The translations under genes and the position numbers were made by a program. From assembly GCF_030247195.1 (NCBI RefSeq), contig NC_080672.1:94250113-94314112 (forward strand): a stretch of 64,000 bases of DNA, in the 5' to 3' direction. The notes below the pieces were generated by a model. It made no database searches. It saw only the letters and a program-made list of their open reading frames with translations, and was not told the DNA's origin. The DNA is from Topomyia yanbarensis. Taxonomy: Eukaryota; Arthropoda; Insecta; Diptera; Culicidae. Shown here in pieces: positions 35,330 through 47,653 of this stretch. Each line of letters starts with the position of its first letter. Positions within the stretch are counted from its first letter, which is position 1.

Positions 35330-35890
35330 CAGCCAGTAAAAATCCGTCAGGATTCCGGCAGCTGTCAAAATTATCAAAATGGCGCTGCCAGAAATCAGCT
35401 ATACTCCTTCCAGTTATGGCAGGCAGATTCGCCTCACCGGTTCTGTTTTGTTTATCGTTGTTTTATTTTCGCCACATTTACATTTTTCCAAGAAGGATAG
35501 TTTTGGCAGATGAAAAAATAGGAAGAAATAAAGATTTTGGTTTCAAACATGGTAAGTAATATGGATTTCATGTCCCCAGACATGGTTTTATTATAAATTT
35601 ACATAAAATTTAAAAAAAAATTAAGAAAAATACAAGCAAAACCTGAAACGGTACAAAACCGGTCCTGCCGGTGCGCGCCTGGCAGAAATCCGGCAGAAAA
35701 AACCGTTAATAACCGTAAGGCGAAAAATTCTGCCAGAAACGGTTGTTGCATTTGAGCCGGCCGGCTGGGCAGCGCTCTGCCAGCCAGACCCCCAGAAATT
35801 CTGCCAGACTTTTTATTTCGCTGCCGGCTATCTGGGGGGAAATCTGCAAAATGTAAACGAATCGCAAATTTCACTAAAAAAGAGACGCAG
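35330..35890. repeat. CTGCCAGAA-rich repeat tract
   Basis: Many copies of (C/T)TGCCAGAA/CCGGCAG-type words. The stretch GCCAGAAACGGTTGTTGCAT then TTGAG is shared with the element copies at 16.9-17.3 kb and 38.5-38.95 kb. It is probably a distant member or composite of that family. Confidence 0.5.
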
Positions 35891-36140
35891 GGTAGGCGTC
35901 GGCTCGTCCGAGCTGTCAGTAGCCATCACCAAACCAGCAACCGCCGAACAATCTTAAAAGTTGGAAACAGTATCGTTTCTAGTAAGCTTTTGTACGGAAT
36001 TGAGTTGACCTGTCGTGCAAGCCTATCGTTAGTACAGATCCTAGCTCCCGTCTGTCGTATCTTCCCGATTCCATTTTAAAATCCTGTAGTCGTGGCTGTC
36101 GCAGACCGTGTTCAACGGCCAGTATTTCTCGTAACACCCA

Positions 36141-36422
36141 GGGATGCCATTATGCCAGATTGATCTGGAATAGCCAGAAGTTTTGGCAGCTTCCAGACAA
36201 AAAGACAAATCTCTCATTCTGCCAGATTTTTAAGTTTTAGAAGCTGCTACATACACATTTTGGAAATTCGGTTAATAATGTCCTAAATTTTACAAAAATC
36301 GATTGATGAAAACTAAAATGTATGCCAAATTTAGATGACTTTGAGGTTGCTGTCAAGTGCCAGATTTTGCCAGATATTTTTAGTTGAATTGCCAGATTTT
36401 CTTTGAAAAATAGTGGCAACCC
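36141..36422. mobile_element. Short inverted-repeat element with GGG(A/T)TGCCA ends
   Basis: Left end GGGATGCCATTATGCCAGAT; right end, reversed, GGGTTGCCAC...AAAATCTGGCAA. The body contains repeated TGCCAGATTTT words. 282 bp, no coding capacity. No clear target duplication seen. Confidence 0.5.
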
Positions 36423-36429
36423 TATGCCT

Positions 36430-37485
36430 ACACTGAAAAAAATCCAAACGTTAATTCTATTTGCTTCAAACCGCTTAAAATTCATATGAAGAAGAAATGC
36501 TATTGTTATCTCGCGCACACATATCTTCTATGTGTCAACTGTATAAACTATGTATGAACACACATAAGTTATATGTGCATATTGTTATAGAATGGGGTTT
36601 TATGTGCCCAATAGTTATGAAATGTGAATGTAAGATTAATATTTCTTGTAAATACACACATTAGGTTTATGTGCCAGCAAATAGTGTCTATATGCCTCCG
36701 TTAATTGCAAAAATCTATGTGTAAAATCAATAGGCATAACGTTTACTTTTTTTTGAGTGTACTCTTCTGAGTGCTAAAGAACATTCATGCTCACACACTA
36801 AAAATCTAATTTCTCTATATAGTTCTCGCAACTCTAACATATACTCCCACAGAGTTTTTGCACAGCAGTCCCATGCAATAGTACGCTGCCACTCAGCCAG
36901 TCTCGCACACACACACCAATCTTGTTTTTCTATCCAACTGTTGTCTCTCTCATTCCTAAGGTTTCTCGACTGTCGTATCAAGCGACAGTGCGTTCAGGTT
37001 CATACACTGCCAAATGTACATTCGTAGCATTATGTCAGATTCATTTATGCTGTGTAATAAAGTAGGGACGTCGTTGGTAGTGATGTCTATTTTTTAGCCA
37101 CGCAAATAATGAAATAATGTTTTGCCTTCTTCTTGTGTTTCGTTCTCTTCCTATCTTATCCGCTACACCGTCTACAACGATATTACGCGAAACGCAGCCG
37201 GTATACTTCCTAGCTCTTTAATTCTATCTGCTTGTGCTGAATCTGGGATTCTACCATTCGATGCCGTGGTTGAAAGGATAAACGGCTGACAAGCTTCCTT
37301 GAAAGCAGCATAAACAATTCAAACTCGAGCCAAGACCTGCAGGTCATGGTCAACAATATTTTTCAAAATAAACACCGAAAGACAACTTCCTGTCACAGAA
37401 TCTTTGCACCGCATAATAGACAGGATGTGGAATGAGAAAATACCAAAAATCTACTGGAAAATCAAAAAAGCATGCAGGGCAGGTG
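36430..37485. other. No gene recognised
   Basis: Contains AACACACATA/TATGTGC-type words around 36,520-36,690 that are partly self-complementary, and otherwise unrecognised sequence. An open frame at 36,981-36,727 has no family resemblance. Confidence 0.35.
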
Positions 37486-37489
37486 ATAA

Positions 37490-38040
37490 ATTAGTTAATG
37501 GAGAGGCGTTTCGAGTTCCTCTCATTAGAATCCGACACTAACTAAGAGAGTTTTAATTTTTACTTGGTGCTACACCGGTGTAGTGCAAAAAAGAGACAGA
37601 CTGATTACACCCAAGTTTAAATGAGTGTAGCACCGTGATTTCCCGTAAGAAAGAAGTTCTGATTTAAAGTGATGATCCGTTTGTCTTAGCAGGCTAATAC
37701 AATATGCACTATGCTATATTTCGCCTTGGCGCATAAAGGACACGAAAGCTATAACTAGTTATAACTCAGTTATTGTAGAGGCGTTTCGAGCTCCTCTCAT
37801 CAGAATCCGAAACTAACTTAGTTAACGGACTAACGCCAGATTGACGCTATGTCCAAAAAACGAAAACACTATTTGTGATTCTGAGCAAACGTGATGTCCC
37901 GTAAGAAAAGTTCCGATTTAAATTGATGAGAATGAATGCTCCGAAACTTGGTTTGTCTGAGCAGGCCAATGCAATATGTAGTATGCTATATTTCTCCTTG
38001 GTGGAGAAAAATGTTGGGAAAAAAGACAGGTGATAACTCA
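37490..38040. repeat. Diverged direct duplication, unit ~260-270 bp
   Basis: GAGGCGTTTCGAG(T/C)TCCTCTCA then T(T/C)AGAATCCGA occurs at about 37,501 and 37,771. The downstream blocks (TCCCGTAAGAAA, then TGTCT(T/G)AGCAGGC and TATGCTATATTTC) occur at about 37,638 and 37,893. The first unit also carries a CTACACCGGTGTAG repeat copy, which separates the shared blocks. Confidence 0.65.
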
Positions 38041-38091
38041 AAAAGAGTGCAGGCAATTTTTGGAGAACACATGGACAGTTCATACAAGGAT

Positions 38092-39505
<1,414 letters not shown>

Positions 39506-39639
39506 GAAACGAGAGATGTTGAGTAACGACGGAGTCTGAGAAACAACTTTAATCTGTTATTTGAAGGAAACACACTTATTCGACAGAATATATATTAAAA
39601 AATGTTAATTCCAATGAGTAATTTAAAATTAGGTAAAAT

Positions 39640-39768
39640 GGTCGGTGTTAAGTCAGACCGGACTAAGTGACAATATATTGATTTCGAGAAAAACGAGTTT
39701 AAAGTATATTGCCCTAATTCCATTTTTTGATGTTTTGCGACTTAGTCCGGTCTGACCTAACACCGACC
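39640..39768. mobile_element. 129-bp palindromic MITE
   Basis: GGTCGGTGTTAAGTCAGACC then GGACTAAGT at the left is matched, reversed, by GGTCGGTGTTAGGTCAGACC then GGACTAAGT at the right. AAAT flanks both sides, a possible 4-bp target duplication. Arms are about 30 bp. Confidence 0.8.
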
Positions 39769-39769
39769 A

Positions 39770-40610
39770 AATGTATTGTAAAAAGACATTTTATTCAACG
39801 GAGGAAAATGACCCTAAGGGTTAAATCCTCATTAATAAACTACATCTAACATCTATCTAACCGAACACTTACATAACGCAACAATTGGTTATGAAGAATT
39901 TTGATAGCGATTTTATCACAAATTATCACAAATAAATTATTATGACCTAACAGATTATAAAAGGGCCTAACCAGAAAAATATTCATTTTAGATGGATTGT
40001 AGAGTTACTATAACAAACTCGATGAATTCAAAATCAAAACTACAACTGCTCTAAGAAAAAAAATTCAATAATTTACAAAACCAAACTTGTTTTACGATGT
40101 TCAATGGAGCCTATCTGACCAACAAGTTAGATTTTACTTAATTTTTCTAACTTTCGGTGTAATATCAGACCGGAAAAGTATTTTTGTGTGAAGTATACAA
40201 GTAGAAGCAATATGCGCAATCAAACGAAATAAAATAGTGTCAATTTTGTAAATAGAATTATAATGAATTTTACCATACCATTTCTTTTGCAATTTTCTCA
40301 ATGTTTACGTCTTGCAGATAAGCCCTTTTCAAATATTTGGCTGGAGATGTTATTTCGAGATTTCGACCGATAACTGGGGCTACGTTACATCGTATTTTAC
40401 TTCATATTTAGTTCGACATTACTAGCGTTACGCTCGAAAACCGTCAAATTTCATGTAACCAGCAAAAGTCAGATGGTTACTTCTTGATCAGGTGACGATA
40501 TTTTCTCAACTCTACCATACATCTCTCAGGTGAAACTACGATTCTTGCAGATTAATTTCCGTAAATATTCCAATTTTTTTCACAAATCGTTAGAATACCA
40601 AAGCTTCACG
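39770..40610. other. Upstream region of V-ATPase subunit F
   Basis: AT-rich. Sequence near 40,140-40,180 (TTTCGGTGTAATATCAGACC) weakly echoes the MITE end at 39,640. A promoter and 5' UTR for the gene at 40,611 must lie here, but no TATA or initiator can be singled out. Confidence 0.4.
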
Positions 40611-41275
40611 ATGGCTTTACTGTCCGCCATCAAAGGAAAACTAATTTCGGTTATCGGTGATGAGGTAAGGATAAAAGAATGTTGCATCGTTTTGACGAAA
40701 ACAATACATTTTGAGATTTTCCTCTTGATAGTAAACTTCTCAAAATCACAGTATTGATACAATAAAATAAATGCGACGATTCTATAGTACGTTTCTTGTT
40801 TCTAGGATACCTGCGTTGGTTTTCTTTTGGGAGGAATAGGAGAAATCAATAAAAATCGTCACCCCAATTTTATGGTAGTCGATAAGAGTAAGTAGTCCCT
40901 TCCTCCCCTCTGAAACTTATTCAGTATTCAAAACTAAAAAAAAATCATCGCTACCTAGACACTGCCGTCAGTGAGATCGAGGATTGTTTTAAACGCTTCC
41001 TTAAGCGGGATGATATCGACATCATTTTGATCAACCAGAACTACGCCGAGATGATTCGCCACGTGATCGATGCGCACACTTCGCCAACGCCCGCTGTACT
41101 AGAGATTCCGTCGAAGGATCACCCGTACGATGCGAGCAAGGATTCAATTCTGAGACGTGCGAAGGTAGTATTTGTTATATTTTTCCTATCATTACCAAAT
41201 TATTCATTTTGAATTCTCTTCGAATTTCTCTAGGGTATGTTCAATCCAGATGATATGATCGCTAACCGTGGTTGA
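40611..41275 (+). CDS. Vha14: V-type proton ATPase subunit F
   Basis: Four exons with GT/AG introns: 40,611-40,664, 40,806-40,887, 40,959-41,164 and 41,234-41,275; 127 aa. Subunit F is a central-stalk component of the V1 sector that couples ATP hydrolysis to rotation and proton pumping in endomembranes. The protein reads [79 protein letters not shown] text, [20 protein letters not shown] and GMFNPDDM. It is nearly identical along its length to the insect family, whose members are about 124 aa. All exon joins keep the frame. Confidence 0.96.
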
Positions 41276-41335
41276 ATACTACACTAGAGTTATCTTTTGT
41301 TATATGTATAATAATGTCAGCATGATGTTCAATTT

Positions 41336-41341
41336 AATAAA
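41336..41341 (+). terminator. Poly(A) signal for V-ATPase subunit F
   Basis: AATAAA 61 bp after the stop codon, in AT-rich sequence. It is the only canonical signal close to the gene end. Confidence 0.6.
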
Positions 41342-41344
41342 GTC

Positions 41345-41838
41345 ATTCCGCATTGTGTCATGATCTTATCCTGAAAGAAAAAGTGTATTTTGTGAGAAAA
41401 TCATAGTTCAAGCTAAGTCGCAGGAAAGCAAAGGCTTTTTCTATTGGAAATTCAATTCGGACAACCCGCATATCATTTGGGCACTAATCGTAATAATATC
41501 CATTACAGAGGGATGGTATTATTTCATACTGCGTAATGATAGGTGCTCTATATAATGCAATCCCCACTTAATAAATACTAAATTGGTCAATTTGGGAAAT
41601 ATCGGATTCTAATGCCCATACGAGGTATCAATCGTAGGGCAAAACTGACGTAATGGTGGATGGGGTAAGACTGGGATTATGGGAAAGTCGGAGTAGCGAG
41701 CCCACACGTGTTTCTAATTAACTAATCACGTTCGCTAAAGTACTTAACAATCTGCCAAGTATAAAAAAATTCAGAGGTAACCTGTGTTTATTATTACGAA
41801 AAAGCTGTATGTTTCATTTCTTAAAGTAACGTTTATCA
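41345..41838. other. No gene recognised
   Basis: Intergenic DNA between V-ATPase subunit F and a MITE. No coding or repeat signal that I can name. Confidence 0.4.
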
Positions 41839-41841
41839 TAA

Positions 41842-42081
41842 GGGACCATTCATAAATTACGTAACGCTTTTAGGGGGGTACGACAAGTTGTGACATAGGG
41901 GGGAGGGGGTGTTAACTAGATCGTTACGTAACATGTTTTCATCGAAGAAAAAAATTTGTTTCTTGGAATTTGTTACGTAACAGCGGAGGGGGGATGGAAA
42001 AATTTGTGACAATTTGTTACGTAGGGGGAGGGGGAGTTAATTTTGGGCAATTTTTGCGTTACGTAATTTATGAATGGTCCC
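41842..42081. mobile_element. 240-bp MITE, Harbinger-like, TAA target
   Basis: GGGACCATTCATAAATTACG then TAACGC at the left is repeated, reversed, at the right end. TAA is duplicated at 41,839-41,841 and 42,082-42,084. The interior is G-rich with TTACGTAA words (GTTACGTAACA, TTGTTACGTAG). The 3-bp target and GGG-starting ends are those of PIF/Harbinger MITEs. Confidence 0.85.
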
Positions 42082-42257
42082 TAACGTGCAATGATGATGA
42101 AGCGGCTATTTATTAAACTTCTAATCTCAACCATGCTGTCTCAGAGCCCCCTCCTGAATAATTTGTTTATTTCGTGGGCAATAGGCAATGATAAATATCG
42201 TATAGATCGAGGATATGTGGATATTTTCACACTTCTGATTATTTCATCGAAAAAAAA

Positions 42258-42366
42258 TTCTGTTTCATTTATAGAGATTTCCTATGACTGGGGTTGGGAA
42301 TAAAACCCAAATGAGCTGCGCACAAGGCAATCAACCTACCAACTACACTACACGTTCCCTAGAATA
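42258..42366 (-). mobile_element. tRNA-derived SINE, copy 2
   Basis: Minus strand: GTGTAGTGTAGTTGGTAGGT (box-A-like), TGATTGCCTTGTGCGCAGCT, then a GGGTTTTATTCCC arm and a tail with AAATCTCTATAAATG. Same plan and orientation as the copies at 1.9 kb and 47.3 kb. Confidence 0.72.
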
Positions 42367-42369
42367 AAA

Positions 42370-42795
42370 TTATATCGGAAATATTGTTTTGATAAATCTT
42401 CCGAAAACGGTTCGGAAAAAGTGGAAATTTCCAGTCCATCTCGGTCAGAGCCATCAATATAATGCACCAACCGAACAATAAATTGATGAAAAGGTCTGCT
42501 ACAAATTTGTTTCTATTACCATTCGGAATTAGGTACTTGAAGCGAACAGAGTGTAGTGTCCGGTTTTACCGTGTAGCACTTGCGAACGAACCCCTGTAGA
42601 TCAAATGTGTGACAATGGTGATACCAACTGATAAAAACAAATTGCAAAAGTGTAAATAAACTAGCGTTCTCTTTTCCGACCGAACGTTGAACGCTTGAAC
42701 GTGATAGACGTGCCTCTTCTCCGGTGAACTAAAAAGAAAAACCTCTTACTAAAATATAAAACAGAGAAATCGTAGAAGAGAGCAGGAATGAATGA
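42370..42795. other. No gene recognised; possible 5' part of the R1-type LINE
   Basis: Lies directly upstream of R1 ORF1-like sequence. No coding signal of its own. Confidence 0.35.
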
Positions 42796-43209
42796 AAAGA
42801 AGACCTTCAGCAGCGCCAGGAGAGGTATGGGGGTCTAGTTGTCAAAGCAAACGACGGCGTGACGTATGCTGCGCCCCTTAAAAGGGCGAGAGAGGATCCC
42901 ATGCTGAAGAAGCTGGGGGAGAAAGCAGTAAGAACCAGGCGCACTCAAAAAGATGAGATGCTGTTCGCGGTGGGAGGAGAAGCGAACGTGAGTGCTTTAG
43001 TTCACGAAGCAGTGGTCAAGTGCAGGAATTTGGACGAGCTCACAACGGAAGACGGAGTGAGGAGCGCGCTTATACAACAATGTAACCTTGAGAAAGAGCA
43101 AATGTCAATCAGGTTGGGGCACACAGACAGCAGCGATACGCTTATTGCATCCTCAACAGACTGACGAATAACGCTGAAAGTGAGAAAGGATTATTGCAGA
43201 GGCAGTTCG

Positions 43210-43410
43210 CCCAAGCAACCAGAAGTTCGGATAATACTTAAAAAGCACACTTTAAAGTTCACATAAAGTTCTTAGCGAACTTTCAAGCTGCTTAAGCTTC
43301 AATGGAACTTGAAAGCTGCTTAAGCCGCTATTAGTACACAAAACGTATCGCAAAATTACTTAAACGGGAAGCTTATGCAGCTCCCTTATACTCACTTTTG
43401 GTTGCTTGGG
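43210..43410. mobile_element. 201-bp MITE in the R1 RT, CCCAAGCAACC ends
   Basis: Ends CCCAAGCAACC(A) and, reversed, CCCAAGCAACC(A). CG is duplicated at 43,208-43,209 and 43,411-43,412. Removing the insert with one CG gives CAGTTCGGACT, the QFG of the R1 RT motif. The interior holds AAGCTGCTTAAGC words on both halves. A 2-bp, non-TA target resembles the 489-bp element at 16,862. Confidence 0.8.
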
Positions 43411-44115
43411 CGGACTCTGAAAAGGGATCTGGACAATGGACGCCACAGTCATCGCGAGCGCGGAGAAAGCATTAAAGCAATAGAGAAGGTGTGATCGCTA
43501 CTACGCCGTGGTTACGATCGACGTGAAGAACGCGTTCAACAGCGCCAGCTGGGTGGCTATTGACGTACCGCTGAACAGAATGGGGGGGGGGCTCAGGGTT
43601 CCATACTCGGGACAACGCTCTGCAATATAATGTACAACAGAATTTTAACACTGCAACTGTTTAGGAGAGTCGAGATTGTCGACTTTGCAGGTGACGTTCT
43701 GACTGACCGGCGAGAGCAAGTGGAGATGTTGACGGCAGAGACAATAGACATCGTGGAAACCTGGATGGCTGATGTCAAATTGCGACTAGGTCACCACAAG
43801 ACGGAAGAAGTGTTGGTCAGCAACCGAAAAAAAATCCAACGTATGGTGATCAGCGTCGGCGGACACTCAATTCCATTGTGCACTGAAGTACCTGGATGTG
43901 ATAGTGGACGTTCGATTAAATTATAACACCCATGATATGATCCTTGCTAACTAACGTATTGGCAAAGATCATGTTGAACATCTGAGAGCAAAATGCAGCA
44001 CAAGACGTCTCCTGGCGGGTGCTTCATCCTCTGAGGTGCCTTAGACATGGCGTACTGGCCTGGGCTGCTGTAGCGAGCGCGTATAGAACGACATCGTCGG
44101 AGGCGGTATGCTTAA

Positions 44116-44316
44116 GGTTGCACAGAGAATGCGCAAAATTCGCAAACGAAAAAAGCAGTTTTTTTCCACACCGTATGTCAGATCTTCATAAAAATCAATC
44201 AGCGTATATAGAATGTTGTTACAGTACTGCTGATTGATTTTTATGAAGATCTGACATACGGTGTGGAAAAAAACTGCTTTTTTCGTTTGCGAATTTTGCG
44301 CATTCTCTGTGCAACC
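44116..44316. repeat. Perfect-looking hairpin, two ~87-bp arms
   Basis: The left arm begins GGTTGCACAGAGAATGCGCA and ends ATAAAAATCAATCAGC. The right arm is its exact reverse complement by eye, including 7-base T and A runs. The ~25-nt loop is at about 44,204-44,228. Transcription would give a long perfect stem. Confidence 0.9.
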
Positions 44317-45313
44317 AGAGACTAATTGAGACGGCGGACTCACGAGTTTTCCGTGGCTCAAGAGGTACTAACTCAGGTAGTACTAGACGGTCCCTCGAAA
44401 TGTCAAACAGAAAACGCGTTGATCATCGAGGATGCTTTGTTTTACTTTGCTACGTGTTTTTATTTTTCCTGCTAGGTTATCTGTTGTTTACAAAGCAGTG
44501 AAAAAAATAATTGTAGAGCTGCTTTTTATGGAACTAACAGAGCTTTATATGAATCTAACGGTTTCCAATTACGAGTCGCCCGTCCCACAAACGATTTTCA
44601 GTTAACTTTTCCAAAACCATCCCTAAGTAAAGGTTGATGGGTTCCGAACAATTTTTGTTTTCCAAAACATTATAAAACAATATGCAAAGGTTTCATAGTT
44701 TTCAAACAACAGTAGCTTGACATTACACCCGGGAGAGAAAACAACTCAGTGGCTGAAACATTAAAGAAATAAGATCCAAAAACGAAGTTGTGTGAAATCT
44801 TACGACGCTAATCTATCTGGGCATTTATGGTGCATCTTTCGTGCACCAAAATGCCTCGGACGCTATGGTACACATTCTTTTTCGAACTTTATTTTATTAA
44901 AAACCTCTTGGGCACAACCGCACTTATAGTTTCAGCAATTTAAATGCTTACGAACTGCGTTTAGTCATGAAATCCCCGAACAATAACAAACTGGCCAGTG
45001 GTTGAAAAGCTAGAAAGTGTCGTTGCGTAAATGGAAAAACGGAGACATTTTGCATGTAAACAACAGATGCAAGCAGCTACGATCCTAGCAACTGTCAGTA
45101 AATAATACCTGCTACCAACTTTACAAGCCCGATGCAAAGGGGATCACTAGATTGGTTTGTTAAGGTTGGCAGAACTGAAGGGACCGCGGTGATACTTCTA
45201 GTACTTCTTAAGATCTAGTACACAGAGTACTACGGAATTTCGAGTGTTTCTTCGTCAGTTGGTAGTCTCTATTAGTCTCTGGTTGGTAGTCTCTATTAGT
45301 CTCTGGTGCAACC
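44116..45313. mobile_element. 1,198-bp TTAA-target element (piggyBac-like, non-autonomous)
   Basis: TTAA sits on both sides (44,112-44,115 and 45,314-45,317). Ends are GGTTGCAC and GTGCAACC. Excision with one TTAA joins R1 codons as EAVCL-ITRMISICITLSEDVE, in frame. The left end is an 87-bp-arm hairpin. The right end carries two copies of AGTCTCTATTAGTCTCTGG. No transposase is recognised inside, so mobilisation would be in trans. The TTAA target suggests the piggyBac superfamily. That is an inference. Confidence 0.8.
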
Positions 45314-45374
45314 TTAATTACAAGGATGATTTCCATCTGCATCACTCTGTCTGAGGACGTGGAATGCTAGCAGC

Positions 45375-46368
45375 TTTAAATCGTGTATGAATTTTTCGGC
45401 TTCCAGCACGATGTAAGAATGATTGGCAACGTGGGTGACTGGGTTGGAGTTTAATACTGGAGGGTGCGACGTATATGTTCTGCTTGAGTTTGCGTTTGAA
45501 AAAAATAATTCATATTTATGCTCGTGTGTGCGTTGGATTGACGACGTTTTCGACGGGTTGTAGGTACTATAGGCACCAGGCATGCACAAGAACGGTGCTG
45601 CTCCGTGTCCTATTGCTGTGCACTGACTCATAATGTGTCAGCGTTAAATTCATTGAGCTAGTGCTTGCGCTGGTTTCCAATGAGCTAGAGTTAGCAAGTA
45701 GCCCGATCACTGAGCTAGCTCACCGAGCTTGCTCGTGCCAGCTTACCGAGCTGGCTCACGGTGCTAGCTTATCGTGCTAACTCGTTGTGCTAGCTCTTCG
45801 AATCCTACAGCTCGAGCACGAAGGTTACCTAGCACGAGCAGTGTCAGTGGTTGTTGCTTTTGGTTCCTTCAAAGCGGCCGCTCAGCTCGTGTTAAGCTCT
45901 CATGCTGTGCTTCATGCATCCCTGATAGGCACACACGTTTCATATTTTGGATATATGTGATACGTTTTTTATCGTTAAAGTATCTGACAACATGCTTCTG
46001 TAGCTATTTCAAAAGCACGGGCGGACTCAACTAGATTTGCGTCTACAAGGCGGTTAGTTGGAGATTTTGCTGGGTGGGGATACTGTGTTATGTTAGAGCA
46101 GTTTAACTTTCGTTTTGTTTTCAAAAAGTTACGAGGTAATCTATGACTATTCTTGGTAGTCAACTCAAAACTAATGCCATCTAACCAGGAGAAAGCACCG
46201 ATTGGTTTTTATCACAGACTTGTATTATTTATATCGAATTCCTTAGGGCATGTTCAGCAGTGCAGTATTTTAAATGGGAGTTTCAAAGGAGTATTAGAGC
46301 GGAAAAATAACATTCCCAGCAGAGCTGACTTATTATTTCGAACAGTTTTGTTTCGAACTGTATAACAG
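45375..46368. other. No gene; degenerate GAGCTAGCTC-type tandem repeat at 45,650-45,810
   Basis: About seven imperfect copies of a ~20-bp unit around GAGCTAGCTC(A)C / GTGCTAGCTTATC lie at 45,650-45,810. An antisense 105-codon open frame at 45,631-45,314 overlaps R1 sequence and is not accepted as a gene. Confidence 0.5.
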
Positions 46369-46371
46369 GTA

Positions 46372-46690
46372 GGGTGATGAGCCTATTTGCACCATGTTTC
46401 TATTATCACCCTACCCATTTGAAGCCGTTGGTTAGAGCAGTGTCTGCCATCTTTGTTCAACGCATTGAGTCAAATGGTAGCGCAACAATAGGGGCACTCG
46501 ATTCGAGTTTTCATTGTGCTCAAACACGAGAATTTTACTGTTTTCAACGCATTTGTGTTATTATATTGGTTCTTAACAACGAAGCAAAGCGGTTCATGTC
46601 AATTTTTACGCATTCCATTGATTGTAAGGCAAGAAATTACCGAATTAGTGAGGCACCTTGCTTAGTATGGTGAAAATAGGCTCATCACCC
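46372..46690. mobile_element. 319-bp MITE with TA target
   Basis: GGGTGATGAGCCTATTTGCA then CCAT at the left; reversed right end GGGTGATGAGCCTATTTTCA then CCAT. TA flanks both sides (46,370-46,371 and 46,691-46,692). Non-coding. Tc1/mariner-type target preference. Confidence 0.85.
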
Positions 46691-46694
46691 TATA

Positions 46695-47260
46695 CGCTGC
46701 CATTCTCTTTGTTGCCTCATTTGAAACATGTTTGGAACTGTTTTGATATATATAAAGAGTATTCAGTACCTACACTCAGGTTCGATAGATAAGGGGGGTT
46801 CAGTTTTAGATTCATAATTGGCAGTGGTATAGCATAAAGTTGAAAATTTTAAAACTAGAACTCACTCCCTCAACATCTGTTTTAGCAGGTAATCTTTTTA
46901 ATTTGAAATTCATGCCATATCTTGAGCGTTACTGGAGCTAAAATTATGTTTCCCCAGCTCTTTAATCTGAGTATCTCTCCTGATCTATGTATTTAAAACA
47001 CAGTTCTAGTTCTAGTTCAACATTGAAACACTTATATAAAATGAAACGCTGTAGAACATGCACCAAGTTCATTGCTCTAGTTTCAAACTTCAACTGGTTT
47101 ACTAACACAGTAATTTATTAAATACCTTTATTTGTTTGTCCATTAATCGATAAAGAAATACTTAACCTAAAGATTGTATACCTAAGTTCATATGAATATT
47201 AGTACATTATAGAAAATTGTATTGGAAATGAATCGATTTCCAATCCCGCACATAGGGTTA
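46695..47260. other. No gene recognised
   Basis: AT-rich intergenic DNA upstream of the odorant receptor. No repeat named. Confidence 0.4.
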
Positions 47261-47352
47261 GACATTTTTCTAGCCCAACAAAAGAACCTGAACCCAGGTT
47301 AGCTGCATACAAGACAATCGATTTACCAACTACACTATGTTCCCCCTATAGT
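47261..47352 (-). mobile_element. tRNA-derived SINE head, copy 3
   Basis: Minus strand: GGGGGAACATAGTGTAGTTG then GTAAATCGATTGTCTTG, TATGCAGCTAACCTGGGTTC (box-B-like GGTTCAGGTTC) and GGGCTAG. The 3' tail seen in copy 1 is not present. It lies about 300 bp upstream of the odorant receptor. Confidence 0.72.
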
Positions 47353-47653
47353 AAATGTTTCATTTTCCATAAACAGTTGTTTGTTTCAGCTTCCATAGCC
47401 TCCCATTTGCTTCTATTCGGAGAAGTAATTTTATAGTTCAGCTCCTATTGATTGCTGGATAACCTACACTGTCCAGAATAAGATTTCCTCAATTACCCGC
47501 AACCCCACTACAATCAACGCAAATGATTCAATCAAGAAACATTATCGCTGTATTCATATATTATTAAGATGTGTACTATCCTTAACATAAAATAAGAACG
47601 GCGGAAAACATTCACCCTCAATTCAATTCAGTCATCTTGGACGGGTAGAAACA

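Larger units (their letters stand above)
42800..45372 (+). mobile_element. R1-clade LINE, degraded and split by two DNA elements
   Basis: ORF1 C-terminal part (42,859-43,125): RAREDPMLKKLGEKAVRTRR, TQKDEMLFAV and CNLEKEQMSIRLGHT. RT part: ILNRLTNNAESEKGLLQRQF (to 43,209), resuming after a 201-bp insertion with KGxWTMDATVIASAEKAL, YYAVVTIDVKNAFNSASW (about 43,500), VEIVDFAGDVLT (catalytic FADD changed to FAGD), ETWMADVKLRLGHHKTEEVL and AYRTTSSEAVCL (to 44,115). It resumes after a 1,198-bp insertion as ITRMISICITLSEDVEC. ORF1 is joined to mid-RT, so a large internal part is missing. The catalytic change alone makes it inactive. R1 clade by these motifs. Confidence 0.85.

Noticed and set aside
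42091..42303. 70-codon open frame next to the TAA-target MITE
   Set aside because: Starts at the MITE edge, ends in a SINE tail, no protein resemblance.
45314..45631. Minus-strand 105-codon open frame with an ATG
   Set aside because: Its end overlaps the R1 sequence coding ITRMISICITLSEDVE on the plus strand. No family resemblance in the rest.
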